Shown here one piece after another: positions 56,006-64,000 of a stretch of 64,000 bases of DNA (the stretch's first letter is position 1; each line of letters begins with the position of its first letter). Origin of the DNA: Variovorax sp. WS11 (GTDB lineage: Bacteria; Pseudomonadota; Gammaproteobacteria; Burkholderiales; Burkholderiaceae_C); assembly GCF_010499245.1 (NCBI RefSeq), contig NZ_JAAGOW010000002.1, positions 310,001-374,000 on the forward strand, given 5' to 3'. Position numbers and translations under genes: made by a program. A model generated the notes under the pieces. That model searched no databases and had not been told where the DNA came from. It saw only the letters and a program-made list of their open reading frames with translations.

Positions 56006-56021
56006 GGTGTTGCGCTTCGGA
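56006..56021 (-). repeat. IS30 right inverted repeat
   Basis: On the minus strand it reads TCCGAAGCGCAACACC, mirroring the left end. Confidence 0.75.
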
Positions 56022-56646
56022 CTTGAAACCGCCCGTACATTCCATCCGTGCCCTGCGTAAGTCAACGCCACCAATATTTCAAACAGGACTCCGTCTGGCG
56101 AGTGCCGAAAGTCTCCGACCACCTCCTTGATCTTCTCGTCAAGCCTTTCAACACGTTCTCTATGCGCCAACGCCTTCCCGATCGCAGTAAGGAACGGCAA
56201 TGTTCGAGCTGCCTGGTTGGTTTCTTGGCACAGCGGGTCGGTCAGTGCGAGTTCGGCGAGCATCAGATACCAACCGATCTCATCCTGTTGATCTCGAATC
56301 GGACGTGTAGCCCACAAAGTAGTGGCCTTAGTTGTTTCCAGGCGCTCAACAATCGCAGATTTGCGCGACTCCCACTCCCCTTCGTCAAGATGCGCTAGAA
56401 AAGCATCTAGAGTCGTCCGAAGAGCCTGATCTTCGGGGCTGGTTAAATTGATGCCCATTGCCCGATACAACTTTGCCTTGTCTCGCGCGATTGCTTCCTT
56501 GACGCGCTGCTCTGCTGTCCCGCGTCGCCGTGCTTCGCCCATACGCTTCCTTCTCCAGTGTTCACCTATTCGGCGAACAGTTTTCCAAACCTTCATCTGC
56601 CGCGTGGCTGGTTCGCAGCACCAAAGGCTAAAGCATTTCAGACGTG

Positions 56647-57342
56647 TTAGACGCCTTCAACGTCGCTCCCATGTACTGCGAGCCAGTTCTTTCGTTGCTC
56701 GTAGTCACGCATCACTCGCTCTATTCGTCTCCAAAACTCCGGCGTGTGGTGTGGCTCAAGCAAATGCGCCATCTCATGGACAACGACGTATTCGGCGATG
56801 CGCGCTGGCAGCAGGATCGTCTTCCAGTGGAAGTAGAGCCAACCTCCCTTGCCGCACGAGCCCCAGCGATAGCCGAGGTCCTGCACCCTGACGCCGGCTG
56901 GCGCGACCTCCATGCGTGCGACATAGTCCTCCACCTTGGCGGTGATCCAAGGCTGAGCGCGATCGCGATACCACCGAACCATGTGTTCGCGGCCGTCACG
57001 CGCCAAAGCTACCGGCATGACGAAGCGCCCTCCCGTGAGCTTTACCGCCGCATCTGCCTCCTTGGCCAACCGAAGGCGGTAGCTGCGCCCAAGGTAAGGG
57101 AACCCCTCGCCGTCGGTGAAGACCTTGCGTGGCGCCTCATGCCCGCGCGCATCCTTACGAGCCAGTTGCTTGTAGATCCACATGCGCTTGCGCAGAACGA
57201 AGTCACGCAGCCTGGCGTCCTCGACCGTTGGAGGCGCCGCCAGTATCAGGTCACCGGTACGGTCCACAGTGATTTCCAACGAGCGCCGAGCGCTGCTGCG
57301 GCGAACCTCGAAGCGAAGATCGTTGACGACCAGATTGCTCAT
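56647..57342 (-). CDS. YgjP-type zinc metallopeptidase (M48-like, DUF45) attached to the type I R-M operon
   Basis: 231 residues from ATG at 57342, overlapping the hsdR stop as ATGA. N-terminal beta-rich half (LEITVDRTGDLILAAPP), then YRWGSCGKGGWLYFHWKTILLP and the zinc site VVHEMAHLLEPHHTPEFW near residue 190 with HExxH and a third His. YgjP-like peptidases are often encoded with type I R-M systems; the role may be cutting restriction subunits or another partner, which is inference. Last gene of the operon. Confidence 0.88.
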   Translation of the reverse strand: MSNLVVNDLRFEVRRSSARRSLEITVDRTGDLILAAPPTVEDARLRDFVLRKRMWIYKQLARKDARGHEAPRKVFTDGEGFPYLGRSYRLRLAKEADAAVKLTGGRFVMPVALARDGREHMVRWYRDRAQPWITAKVEDYVARMEVAPAGVRVQDLGYRWGSCGKGGWLYFHWKTILLPARIAEYVVVHEMAHLLEPHHTPEFWRRIERVMRDYEQRKNWLAVHGSDVEGV

Positions 57343-60300
57343 GACTTGCTGAGCCGATGATGGTTGGCGCGCGCCAGCTCCATCAACTTGTCGACCAGCG
57401 CCTCGATCTGCGGCGTCGGCAACAAGCGCGAGTGCATCAACAGCTCGAAGAGGCGGCTGCCCAGCGCATCCTGCGCCGGCTGGCGGTTCGGCTTCCAGAA
57501 GTTGGGCGTGAGCTCCGCGACGATGGTGTCCACTACTTCGACGGTCAAGTCTGCCAGCTTCGTCTGCTCCGCAGGCGTGATGGCCCGATCCCCCGCGGCC
57601 GAGTCCACCATCAGCCGCAGGAACGGGCCGTACTGCTCCGGCAGATCGGGTAGCCGGTCGTCCTGGGCCACTTGCCCGGCCCGGATATCGTCGACCAGCC
57701 CCTGCAGGGCGGCAGTCAGCTCATCCCAATGTTCGCCGAGCTGCGCCAACAGGTCGCGCAGGCGCTCGCTGAGGTTGCGGTAGGCCACTGGGTCCTGGTC
57801 GGCGTTCTCGCGGATGTGCGCCCGGATGGCGTGCTCCATCTCGGAGGCCTTGGCGCGGTCGTTCGGCTCGCGGGCCACCTTGTCGCCGAAGTCGGCATCG
57901 GTCAACGACACCGGCGGGATCTTCGGGTCCACCCCCATCGACACCACATGGTCATCGATGAGCTTGCGCACCTTGGCCCCAACGTCCTTGCCCAGCACTG
58001 GCGTGTCGCGGTAGCGGTTGCGGGCTCGGGCGTAGATGAAGGCCAGCAGCTTGGCGTCCGGCGCGAAGGGCAACCCCTCCGCCCGAGGCAGTACCACGTC
58101 CAATGTGTCGAGGAACTGCTTGAGCTTGACCGCGAACTCGGCGCGCAGGCGTTCGTCGCCCAACACTTCGACGCAGGTTTCGTGGTCGGTGAGGTTCTCC
58201 ACGCCCCGACTGCGGAACAAGTCGACCAACCGCAGATGACGGTCGCGCAGCACGGGGATCTCGTCCTTGAGGCTTTGCAGGGCGCCCTCGATGTCCTCGT
58301 CCGCATAGACGGCAAGCGCCTGCTTCAGATGGTGCGCCAGGCCGAAGTAGTCCACCACGATGCCGAACTTCTTGCCGAAGCCGGTGCGATTGACCCGCGC
58401 GATTGTCTGCAGCAGTTCCGCTTCGCGGATGGGCCGGTCCAGGTACATCACGCCTTCGACCGGGGCATCGAAGCCCGTCAGGAGCATCGACTTGACGATC
58501 AGGAAGGCCAGCGGGTCGGTCTTGGTCGAATCCGCGTGCCGCAGCGGCCGCTTGAAGCGCTGGATGCGCTGCTCCTGGGCGGCCGCATCGGTCCACTGCT
58601 TCCACGCCGGGTCGTCGTTGTTGCTGCCGGAGATGATGGGCGCGAACTCCAGGGCCCTGAGGAGATCGCGATAGCGCCAAGCCTGCACCTGCCCCTGCAC
58701 CACAGGCGGGCGCCGGCACAGCGCTTCTTCGTCCAGCCCCTTGTCCTCGGGGCTCAAGGCTTCGGCTTGCGCCAGCAGCTCATCGCGGGCCAACATGAAG
58801 GCATCGAGATACCTCACCACCGCGAGCCGGCTGTAGGCCACCACCTGGGCCTTGAAGCCGTTGGGCAGGATGTTGGTCACGTAGTGGCGCAGCATGTCGC
58901 GCGCCTTGTCGGCGACGAGCGCGGGCGCCTCGAAGATCTGGCCCTTGGTCGCGTACTTCTGGCGGATGGCTTCCAGTTCTTCGGGGGTGTGCTCGCGGAA
59001 CAGGTCCTCGAACAGCTCGTCCAGGCTGGCGCCGTCCTTCACGGCCCCGTGCGCGGTGCGGCCCTCGTACAGGATCGGGACGATGGCGCCGTCGGCCTCG
59101 GCTTCCCGGATCGTGTAGCGGTCGATGAACTCGCCGAAGATCTCGTGGGTGCGCTTCTTGTCCCCCATGAGGATCGGCGTGCCGGTGAAGCCGATGCGCG
59201 CACAGTTCGGGAGGCCCACCTGCAACGCCGCCTGCAGGTCGCCGGCCTGGCTGCGATGGGCCTCGTCCACCAGCACCAGGATGCTGTCGTCGTCGTTGAG
59301 CACGTCCAGCGGGCCCGGAGGCTCGCGCGCCTCGGCGCGATGTGGCAGGTCGGCCGCCGTCAGGGGGGGCTCGCCGGCGGCATCCCCACCGCGCTGCTTC
59401 TGGATCATGCCGAACACCAGCCCCGGCCCCTTACGGCGCAACAGGGCGCGAAGGGCCGCGGCCGAGGTTGCCAGCTCCACGGTCTCGCCGGTCAGCGCGG
59501 CGGTCCCTGAGAGCTGATCTTCCAAATCGGTCCGGTCGGTCACCACCACCACCTTGAAGCGGCGCAATGCGGGGTCGGTGCGCAGCTTGCGGATCAGGAA
59601 CACCATGGTCAGGCTCTTTCCCGAGCCCTGGGTGTGCCAGACGATGCCGCCGCGCCGGTCGTGTTCGCCGTCCTGCAGCCGGGTCTTGCCGGTGCGCAGG
59701 CGTTCGATCGCGAGATGGACGGCGCGGAACTGCTGGTAGCGGCAGACCGCTTTCACCGTCTGGCCGTCGGCGGTCATGAACAGGGTGAAGTGCCGCACCA
59801 CGTCGAGCAAGTTGGCCGGGACCAACAGGCCAGCGATCAGGCGTTCCTGCTCGGAAAGCGTGATCTTGCCAAGCGACGCGGCCACATCGGCCTCAGTGCG
59901 TGGCACGACGGTCTTCCAGGCCGCGTAGTGGCGCATGGCAGCGCCCACGCTGCCCACCCGCGCCTCATCGAAGCTCGTCGCGATCAGGAGCTGGTTGGTG
60001 TGGAACAGCGCCTCGTTGCCCTCGTTGTCATCGACCTCGAGGCTCACCTTGCGCTGGTTGGTGTAGCGGCGCAGTTGGTCCACCGCCTCGGCCAGCGGCT
60101 CCGGGCATGACGGGCTCTTGCACTCCACGACCACCAGCGGGATGCCGTTCACGAAGAGCACCAGGTCGGGCACGATAAAGGCCTTGCCTCGGTTGTAGCC
60201 GGGCGGGCAATCGATCCTGAACTGGTTGATGACGGTGAACTCGTTGCGCTCGGGGTGCGCCCAATCGATGAAGTGGATGGTCTGGCCGCGGCCGCCATCC

Positions 60301-60632
60301 CAGCCGGGCAGGCCTTCGACCGTGATGCCGCCCAGCAGCAGTTCGGTGGCGACACGGTTGGCCTCCATGAGGCGATGGGTGCCGATGCGGGTGATGGCGC
60401 CGACGGCTTGCGAGAGGCGCGCTTCATCGACCCAGGGCACCGGTTGCCCGTCGAGTTCACGCACGTTCAGTTCGTGCAGCTTGCGGCGCAGTGTGGCTTC
60501 CTGAATGACCTCGGTGAAGGCGGTGCGGCCGGTCGCGGCGGGATGATCCAGGTCGCCTTCGACGCAGCGCCAGCCGAGGCCGAGCAGTTGTTCGACGAAG
60601 GGCTTTTCTACAGTGTCGAGTTCCCAGCCCAT
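57339..60632 (-). CDS. hsdR: Type I restriction enzyme, R subunit
   Basis: 1,097 residues from ATG at 60632. N-terminal nuclease core PDLVLFVNGIPLVVVECKSP (D and ExK). SF2 helicase motifs: Walker A HTQGSGKSLTM near residue 330, DEAH-type VLVDEAHRSQ near 462, motif III FTGTPIL, and later TGFDAPVEGVMYLDRP. It translocates and cuts unmethylated DNA when bound with HsdM and HsdS. Starts 13 bases after hsdS. Confidence 0.96.
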   Translation of the reverse strand: MGWELDTVEKPFVEQLLGLGWRCVEGDLDHPAATGRTAFTEVIQEATLRRKLHELNVRELDGQPVPWVDEARLSQAVGAITRIGTHRLMEANRVATELLLGGITVEGLPGWDGGRGQTIHFIDWAHPERNEFTVINQFRIDCPPGYNRGKAFIVPDLVLFVNGIPLVVVECKSPSCPEPLAEAVDQLRRYTNQRKVSLEVDDNEGNEALFHTNQLLIATSFDEARVGSVGAAMRHYAAWKTVVPRTEADVAASLGKITLSEQERLIAGLLVPANLLDVVRHFTLFMTADGQTVKAVCRYQQFRAVHLAIERLRTGKTRLQDGEHDRRGGIVWHTQGSGKSLTMVFLIRKLRTDPALRRFKVVVVTDRTDLEDQLSGTAALTGETVELATSAAALRALLRRKGPGLVFGMIQKQRGGDAAGEPPLTAADLPHRAEAREPPGPLDVLNDDDSILVLVDEAHRSQAGDLQAALQVGLPNCARIGFTGTPILMGDKKRTHEIFGEFIDRYTIREAEADGAIVPILYEGRTAHGAVKDGASLDELFEDLFREHTPEELEAIRQKYATKGQIFEAPALVADKARDMLRHYVTNILPNGFKAQVVAYSRLAVVRYLDAFMLARDELLAQAEALSPEDKGLDEEALCRRPPVVQGQVQAWRYRDLLRALEFAPIISGSNNDDPAWKQWTDAAAQEQRIQRFKRPLRHADSTKTDPLAFLIVKSMLLTGFDAPVEGVMYLDRPIREAELLQTIARVNRTGFGKKFGIVVDYFGLAHHLKQALAVYADEDIEGALQSLKDEIPVLRDRHLRLVDLFRSRGVENLTDHETCVEVLGDERLRAEFAVKLKQFLDTLDVVLPRAEGLPFAPDAKLLAFIYARARNRYRDTPVLGKDVGAKVRKLIDDHVVSMGVDPKIPPVSLTDADFGDKVAREPNDRAKASEMEHAIRAHIRENADQDPVAYRNLSERLRDLLAQLGEHWDELTAALQGLVDDIRAGQVAQDDRLPDLPEQYGPFLRLMVDSAAGDRAITPAEQTKLADLTVEVVDTIVAELTPNFWKPNRQPAQDALGSRLFELLMHSRLLPTPQIEALVDKLMELARANHHRLSKS

Positions 60633-60645
60633 GCGTCGGTCTTTT

Positions 60646-61950
60646 TCAGTCGAGGAGAGGCGCCACGCAGACGCGGCCGGTGAGGAGGTCGTCCATGAGG
60701 CCGGCCTTCTGCTCGCGAGATTTCAGCAGATATGCCACGTTCGTCGCCAACGTTCTGTCCAGGGACGCAAGCTTCGCGCAGGCACTTTCCTGCTCCTCGA
60801 CTGGCGGCAGCGCGAGCACGATGCGCTTGAGGTTGCCGATGTTGACGCGCTGCATTGTTACCCCCTGCTCGAATCCCCGAATCTGTCGGCGAGCGACGGC
60901 CCCGTTCAAGCTGCGCATTACAAATGCTCCAATAGCGAGATCATTTCTCGGTCGCAAACGAAAGCAATCGGCCTTGTTTACCGCGGGAGGCAGGTCGTCG
61001 GGGTAGCAACAAGCACGCCCTACCGGATAGCGCGCATCTCCAAGTGCGGCAACCAGTACGTCGCCACCCGAGACTTCGTTCCGGTTAAGACTGGCTGCCT
61101 TCTGTTCGGACACGAAGGCGCGCTCGTTGTCGTCATAATTGCCAATGCCGATGTTCTGGAGCCGAACAACACGCACGCCGGGTAGATCGACGTAGTGCTC
61201 GGTTTTCAGGTTAGAGCCGAACGGGCCATCCACAATCGATTCAGACACCTGATCCACAGCTCGTGCCTCCCATTTCCTCGGAATCCATCCCAAGACCGAC
61301 TCCTTGTAGAGATGCGGCGCTTCCTTCGGCCGCGGGCGCAGTTCGCCGTTGGCGTCGATGCCACGGGTCAGCAGGTCGTGCAGCAGGCCCTGCTTGACCT
61401 GTTCGAACTTTTGAATGATTGCCTCGGTCTGGCGGATGGTGATGTCAAGAGCGTCAAGCACATCGGCAATGGCCACTTGTTGGCCTCGCGGAGGAAGCGA
61501 GATTGGCAACAAGACCATATCGCGCTGGAAGATATGAGGGATTGAACTACCAGAAACCTTGTCATCAATTAGTCGCTTGAACTGACTGCCTCGAAGAACA
61601 TGAAATAGATATCGGTAGTCCAACTGCTCTCCGGGGCGCAGCAGCATCATGGTGCCATTCAGAGTTGCTTTCCCCGGCAGGCAGTCGATGCGTGCAACGC
61701 GCCCTATGGTGCCGTCCTTCGTCAGGATCACGTCACCCGGTTCCAGGGCAATTTCCATCGACTCCCTGTAACGATATTCGGTGATGTGATCGCAGGAAGT
61801 CCAATCAACTTGGCCATCGCGCACATGCTTCCCGGCGACAAGAAGTGGACCGTCATCGGTGTATTCGGACGAAGCGAGGCCCCGCCAGCCGATCCTCGCC
61901 TTCACCTTAGTGTGCTTGCCGAGCGGCTCTACAGGCCAGAGATCAGACAT
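60646..61950 (-). CDS. hsdS: Type I restriction-modification specificity subunit
   Basis: 434 residues from ATG at 61950 (MSDLWPVEPLG), overlapping hsdM by 8 bases. Two target-recognition domains, each followed by a conserved helix: VLDALDITIRQTEAIIQKFEQVKQ near residues 185-208, and LASLDRTLATNVAYLLKSREQK near the C-terminus. First domain contains GDVILTKDGTIGRVARID, second SIVDGPFGSNLKTEHY. Sets the bipartite recognition sequence, which cannot be read from the protein by eye. Confidence 0.93.
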   Translation of the reverse strand: MSDLWPVEPLGKHTKVKARIGWRGLASSEYTDDGPLLVAGKHVRDGQVDWTSCDHITEYRYRESMEIALEPGDVILTKDGTIGRVARIDCLPGKATLNGTMMLLRPGEQLDYRYLFHVLRGSQFKRLIDDKVSGSSIPHIFQRDMVLLPISLPPRGQQVAIADVLDALDITIRQTEAIIQKFEQVKQGLLHDLLTRGIDANGELRPRPKEAPHLYKESVLGWIPRKWEARAVDQVSESIVDGPFGSNLKTEHYVDLPGVRVVRLQNIGIGNYDDNERAFVSEQKAASLNRNEVSGGDVLVAALGDARYPVGRACCYPDDLPPAVNKADCFRLRPRNDLAIGAFVMRSLNGAVARRQIRGFEQGVTMQRVNIGNLKRIVLALPPVEEQESACAKLASLDRTLATNVAYLLKSREQKAGLMDDLLTGRVCVAPLLD

Positions 61951-64000
61951 AGCCGAGCGCTCGCAGGAATGAGTCCAATTCCGTCGCGGCACCTTTGCGA
62001 TCCTGCTCGATGTCGTTCAACGTCACCCTGTATTTGTCCCACCAAGTCTCATACGTCTCAATAACCTGCCGCCGCTGCGCGGAAACATATCTATCCAGGA
62101 TCGCCTGCATATCGTTGCGCAGGACAGCCAGAAGCAGCGTCGCCGCTCCAGCATCATCCAGAGCATCGACCGCGCCATCGAGCCGCTGCGCGAAGCCCTG
62201 TTCCTTGGCCTTGACCTCCTTTTTCAGCGCCACGAGTTGCCGCTTCCACTCCTTGAGCTGCGCGTCGTCTACTGCCAACTCGTCGTCGCTGGGCTCGGCC
62301 TCTTCGCCATCCTCACGCTCAACCTTGTCCGGCGTGGCCGCTTTAATTTGGCTGTCCAGTTCGGCCTTGCGCACTTCCAACTCGGCCAGCGCATCTACGA
62401 AATCGCCCATCAGGAGCTTCACAAGCTTGTGGCCCAACGGGTTCCCATTGCTTTGATCGTCGTCTATCCCGGTGCGGATGCTGATGCGCCAGGCGTCCAC
62501 GACGCCCCTGGCGCCGCGCGCCATCAACGTCATGAATTCGTACTTGGCGTCATCCCAGAAGCCGGCCACGATCCCGCGCACCTGAAAGCGTCCAAGCACG
62601 CCTGTTGGCTCCAGCGCGGCGCTGAAACTGTGCAGGAGGTCGTTGCGCAGACCGACAAGGCCGGGAGCACCGGCCAGCGCAATGATGCGCGGACTGTGCA
62701 CCTGCCACCAGGCGTCAAAGGCGTCGCGCACTTCCTGCTCGCGAGCCACGAGGCCGGGATAGGTCTCGATCGCATTCTTGACGGCCTGCCGCGTCGTCAG
62801 CTCGGAGCGGAAGTCGAAGTAGTAGGCATCGCGCTCGACAAGCAGCGCCAGCGCGTCCAGGCCGTGCGCCTTGAAGAGTGCAGCCTTGTTCTCCACCTCG
62901 GACTTGGGTACACCGCCGACCAGGTGCGCGCGCACGTCATGCGGCTCCGGCGGCGGCACGTTGTCGGCGTAACGCCGGATGTTGAGGTTGCAGTCGTTAT
63001 CGCGAAGCTCGGCGTTGGAGACGATGGCCGAGAAGCCCGGCACCTCAGCGAAATTCTCGAAAGTGTTGGCGATCTTCTCGATGTGCTCGGGCAGCAGGTG
63101 GTTCTGAGCTCGGCCCTCGAAGTATTCGCGGTCGGCGTTGATAAAGAGGACTCTTCCTTGCCGCTCGGACGGCTTGCCGCTGTGATTGCCCTGGCGCTGG
63201 CGCATCACCAGCACGCAGGCCGGAATGCCCGTACCGTAGAACAAGTTTGCGGGCAGGCCGATCACGGCTTCCAACAAGTCGGCCTCGATCATGGCCGCAC
63301 GGATGGCGCGCTCTTCGCCGCCGCGGAACAGCACGCCGTGGGGCATCACGGTAGCGAGTTGGCCGCCGTCCTTGAGCACGGACACCATGTGCTGCAGGAA
63401 CATCAGGTCAGCCTTCTTAGCTCCCAGCGGTACTTCGCCGTAGCGGAAACGCTCGGCACGGAACTTAGGCGCCCACACCGCTTGACCGCCGCGGTTGGTG
63501 TCCGCGGTGCCCCAGTTTATGGAAAACGGCGGGTTGGAGAGCACGCGGTCGAAACGCATAAGCTCCCCGCCTTCGGCATGCTGCGGTTCGGCCAAGGTGT
63601 CCTCGTTGCGCAGGTCGGCAGTGCTGATGCCGTGCAGCAGCATGTTCATCTTGGCGATCGACCAGACGGTGCCGTTGGCCTCTTGCCCAAAGAGCTCGGC
63701 GCGATTACCGTCCTGGCCGTGTTCGTCGATGTACTCCTTGGCCAGGATCAGCATGCCGCCCGAGCCTACGCAGGGGTCATAGACGCTGTGGTGCTGTTCG
63801 GGTTTGACCAGGCGCACCATCATGCGTACGACCGATCGGGGCGTATAGAATTCGCCGCCCTTCTTGCCGGCCGAGTCCGCAAACTCCCCGATCAGGTATT
63901 CGTAGGCGGCGCCCAGCAGGTCGGGGAACTCGAAATCCTCGTTGCGCAGGCGGTAGGTACTGAAATGGCTGATCAGTTGGCGTAACTTAATGTCGGGGAT
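61943..64000 (-). CDS. hsdM: Type I restriction-modification DNA methyltransferase (5' end beyond window)
   Basis: Open to base 64000 on the minus strand: the visible N-terminal part includes NEDFEFPDLLGAAYEYLIGE and KKGGEFYTPRSVVRMMVRL, then SAM motif I YDPCVGSGGML and N6-adenine motif IV LSNPPFSINWG. At least 685 residues are present. The C-terminal part (after about residue 340 of the visible sequence) is a long helical domain with a charged coiled coil (KVEREDGEEAEPSDDE), as in the longer HsdM class. Methylates adenine in the HsdS target. Confidence 0.95.
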   Translation of the reverse strand: MPDIKLRQLISHFSTYRLRNEDFEFPDLLGAAYEYLIGEFADSAGKKGGEFYTPRSVVRMMVRLVKPEQHHSVYDPCVGSGGMLILAKEYIDEHGQDGNRAELFGQEANGTVWSIAKMNMLLHGISTADLRNEDTLAEPQHAEGGELMRFDRVLSNPPFSINWGTADTNRGGQAVWAPKFRAERFRYGEVPLGAKKADLMFLQHMVSVLKDGGQLATVMPHGVLFRGGEERAIRAAMIEADLLEAVIGLPANLFYGTGIPACVLVMRQRQGNHSGKPSERQGRVLFINADREYFEGRAQNHLLPEHIEKIANTFENFAEVPGFSAIVSNAELRDNDCNLNIRRYADNVPPPEPHDVRAHLVGGVPKSEVENKAALFKAHGLDALALLVERDAYYFDFRSELTTRQAVKNAIETYPGLVAREQEVRDAFDAWWQVHSPRIIALAGAPGLVGLRNDLLHSFSAALEPTGVLGRFQVRGIVAGFWDDAKYEFMTLMARGARGVVDAWRISIRTGIDDDQSNGNPLGHKLVKLLMGDFVDALAELEVRKAELDSQIKAATPDKVEREDGEEAEPSDDELAVDDAQLKEWKRQLVALKKEVKAKEQGFAQRLDGAVDALDDAGAATLLLAVLRNDMQAILDRYVSAQRRQVIETYETWWDKYRVTLNDIEQDRKGAATELDSFLRALGYV

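Larger units (their letters stand above)
54935..56021 (+). mobile_element. IS30-family insertion sequence
   Basis: About 1,087 bases bounded by imperfect 16-base terminal repeats (14 of 16 match) and carrying one full-length IS30 transposase. It lies inside the PD-(D/E)XK-type gene. Exact ends and the 2-3 base target duplication usual for the family could not be fixed by eye because flanks share TCAA-like sequence. Higher GC than the disrupted gene. Confidence 0.85.
53998..56542 (-). pseudogene. PD-(D/E)XK-type nuclease-like gene split by an IS30 element
   Basis: The 5' part starts ATG at 56542 (MGEARRRGTAEQRVKEAI) after GGAGAAGGAA, and runs to GHGWNVRAVS near 56024. The 3' part resumes near 54933 as LRPPRMLEAKPPSKSPDLLV and ends WEIYP at 53998. 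Dropping about 1,087 bases between them restores one 485-residue frame. Around the junction is KSPDLLVSRDGIEFYVECKRQ, a D-x(n)-ExK core like PD-(D/E)XK nucleases. The N-terminal helices (LDAFLAHLDEGEWESRK) are not recognised. Reads toward the HNH pair and is likely another defence component, now inactivated. Confidence 0.75.

Overview
The window looks like a chromosome segment from a GC-rich betaproteobacterium of the order Burkholderiales, most likely family Comamonadaceae (Variovorax-like). The basis is overall codon and GC character, the housekeeping blocks folC-dedD-cvpA-purF-metZ-gltX and ppnP-argG / murB-yajQ, and the many Bug, TRAP and Rieske-type catabolic genes. This is inference from gene content; no database search was possible.

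Layout. (a) 1-12291, all on the minus strand: a purine uptake and oxidation locus. It holds xanthine dehydrogenase subunits (xdhA, xdhB), a LysR regulator, an NCS2/AzgA-type purine permease, a complete BMP-type nucleoside ABC transporter (ATPase, two permeases, lipoprotein) and, after a terminator, a Rieske oxygenase cut by the window edge. (b) 12481-20390: an alpha/beta hydrolase, then an operon with a TRAP transporter, a VOC protein, a RuBisCO-like protein and a DUF1537 (four-carbon-acid-sugar kinase type) gene, read divergently from a LacI-type regulator. RuBisCO-like protein plus DUF1537 kinase suggests a branched or tetronic sugar-acid pathway. (c) 20432-21142: a DUF1778/GNAT toxin-antitoxin pair whose toxin has lost its C-terminal half. 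(d) 21100-28873: a sugar-acid operon (Bug binding protein, DUF4965 enzyme, IlvD/Edd dehydratase, DHDPS-family lyase) facing a Gfo/Idh/MocA oxidoreductase and a GntR regulator, with two identical 12-bp palindromes between them. (e) 28913-50231: a conserved core with tRNA-Asp, -Glu and -Ala, gltX, metZ, purF, cvpA, a SPOR protein, folC, ppnP, argG, murB, yajQ, ridA, plsY, prfB (with its programmed frameshift), pepN and fbp.

(f) 50243-64000: a tRNA-Thr(CGT) gene marks an abrupt change to accessory DNA. First comes a two-gene unit: an HNH-nuclease/AAA-ATPase fusion overlapping a second HNH nuclease, which reads as an unusual Septu-like anti-phage system. Then comes a PD-(D/E)XK-type gene split by an IS30-family element, and finally a type I restriction-modification operon (hsdM-hsdS-hsdR) ending in a YgjP-type metallopeptidase. 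This is a defence island.

Three genes (DUF1537 kinase, Gfo/Idh oxidoreductase, retropepsin-like protease) each become intact after correcting one or two single-base indels, mostly in or beside G/C runs. Either the assembly has residual indel errors or the genes are recent pseudogenes; they are flagged one by one.
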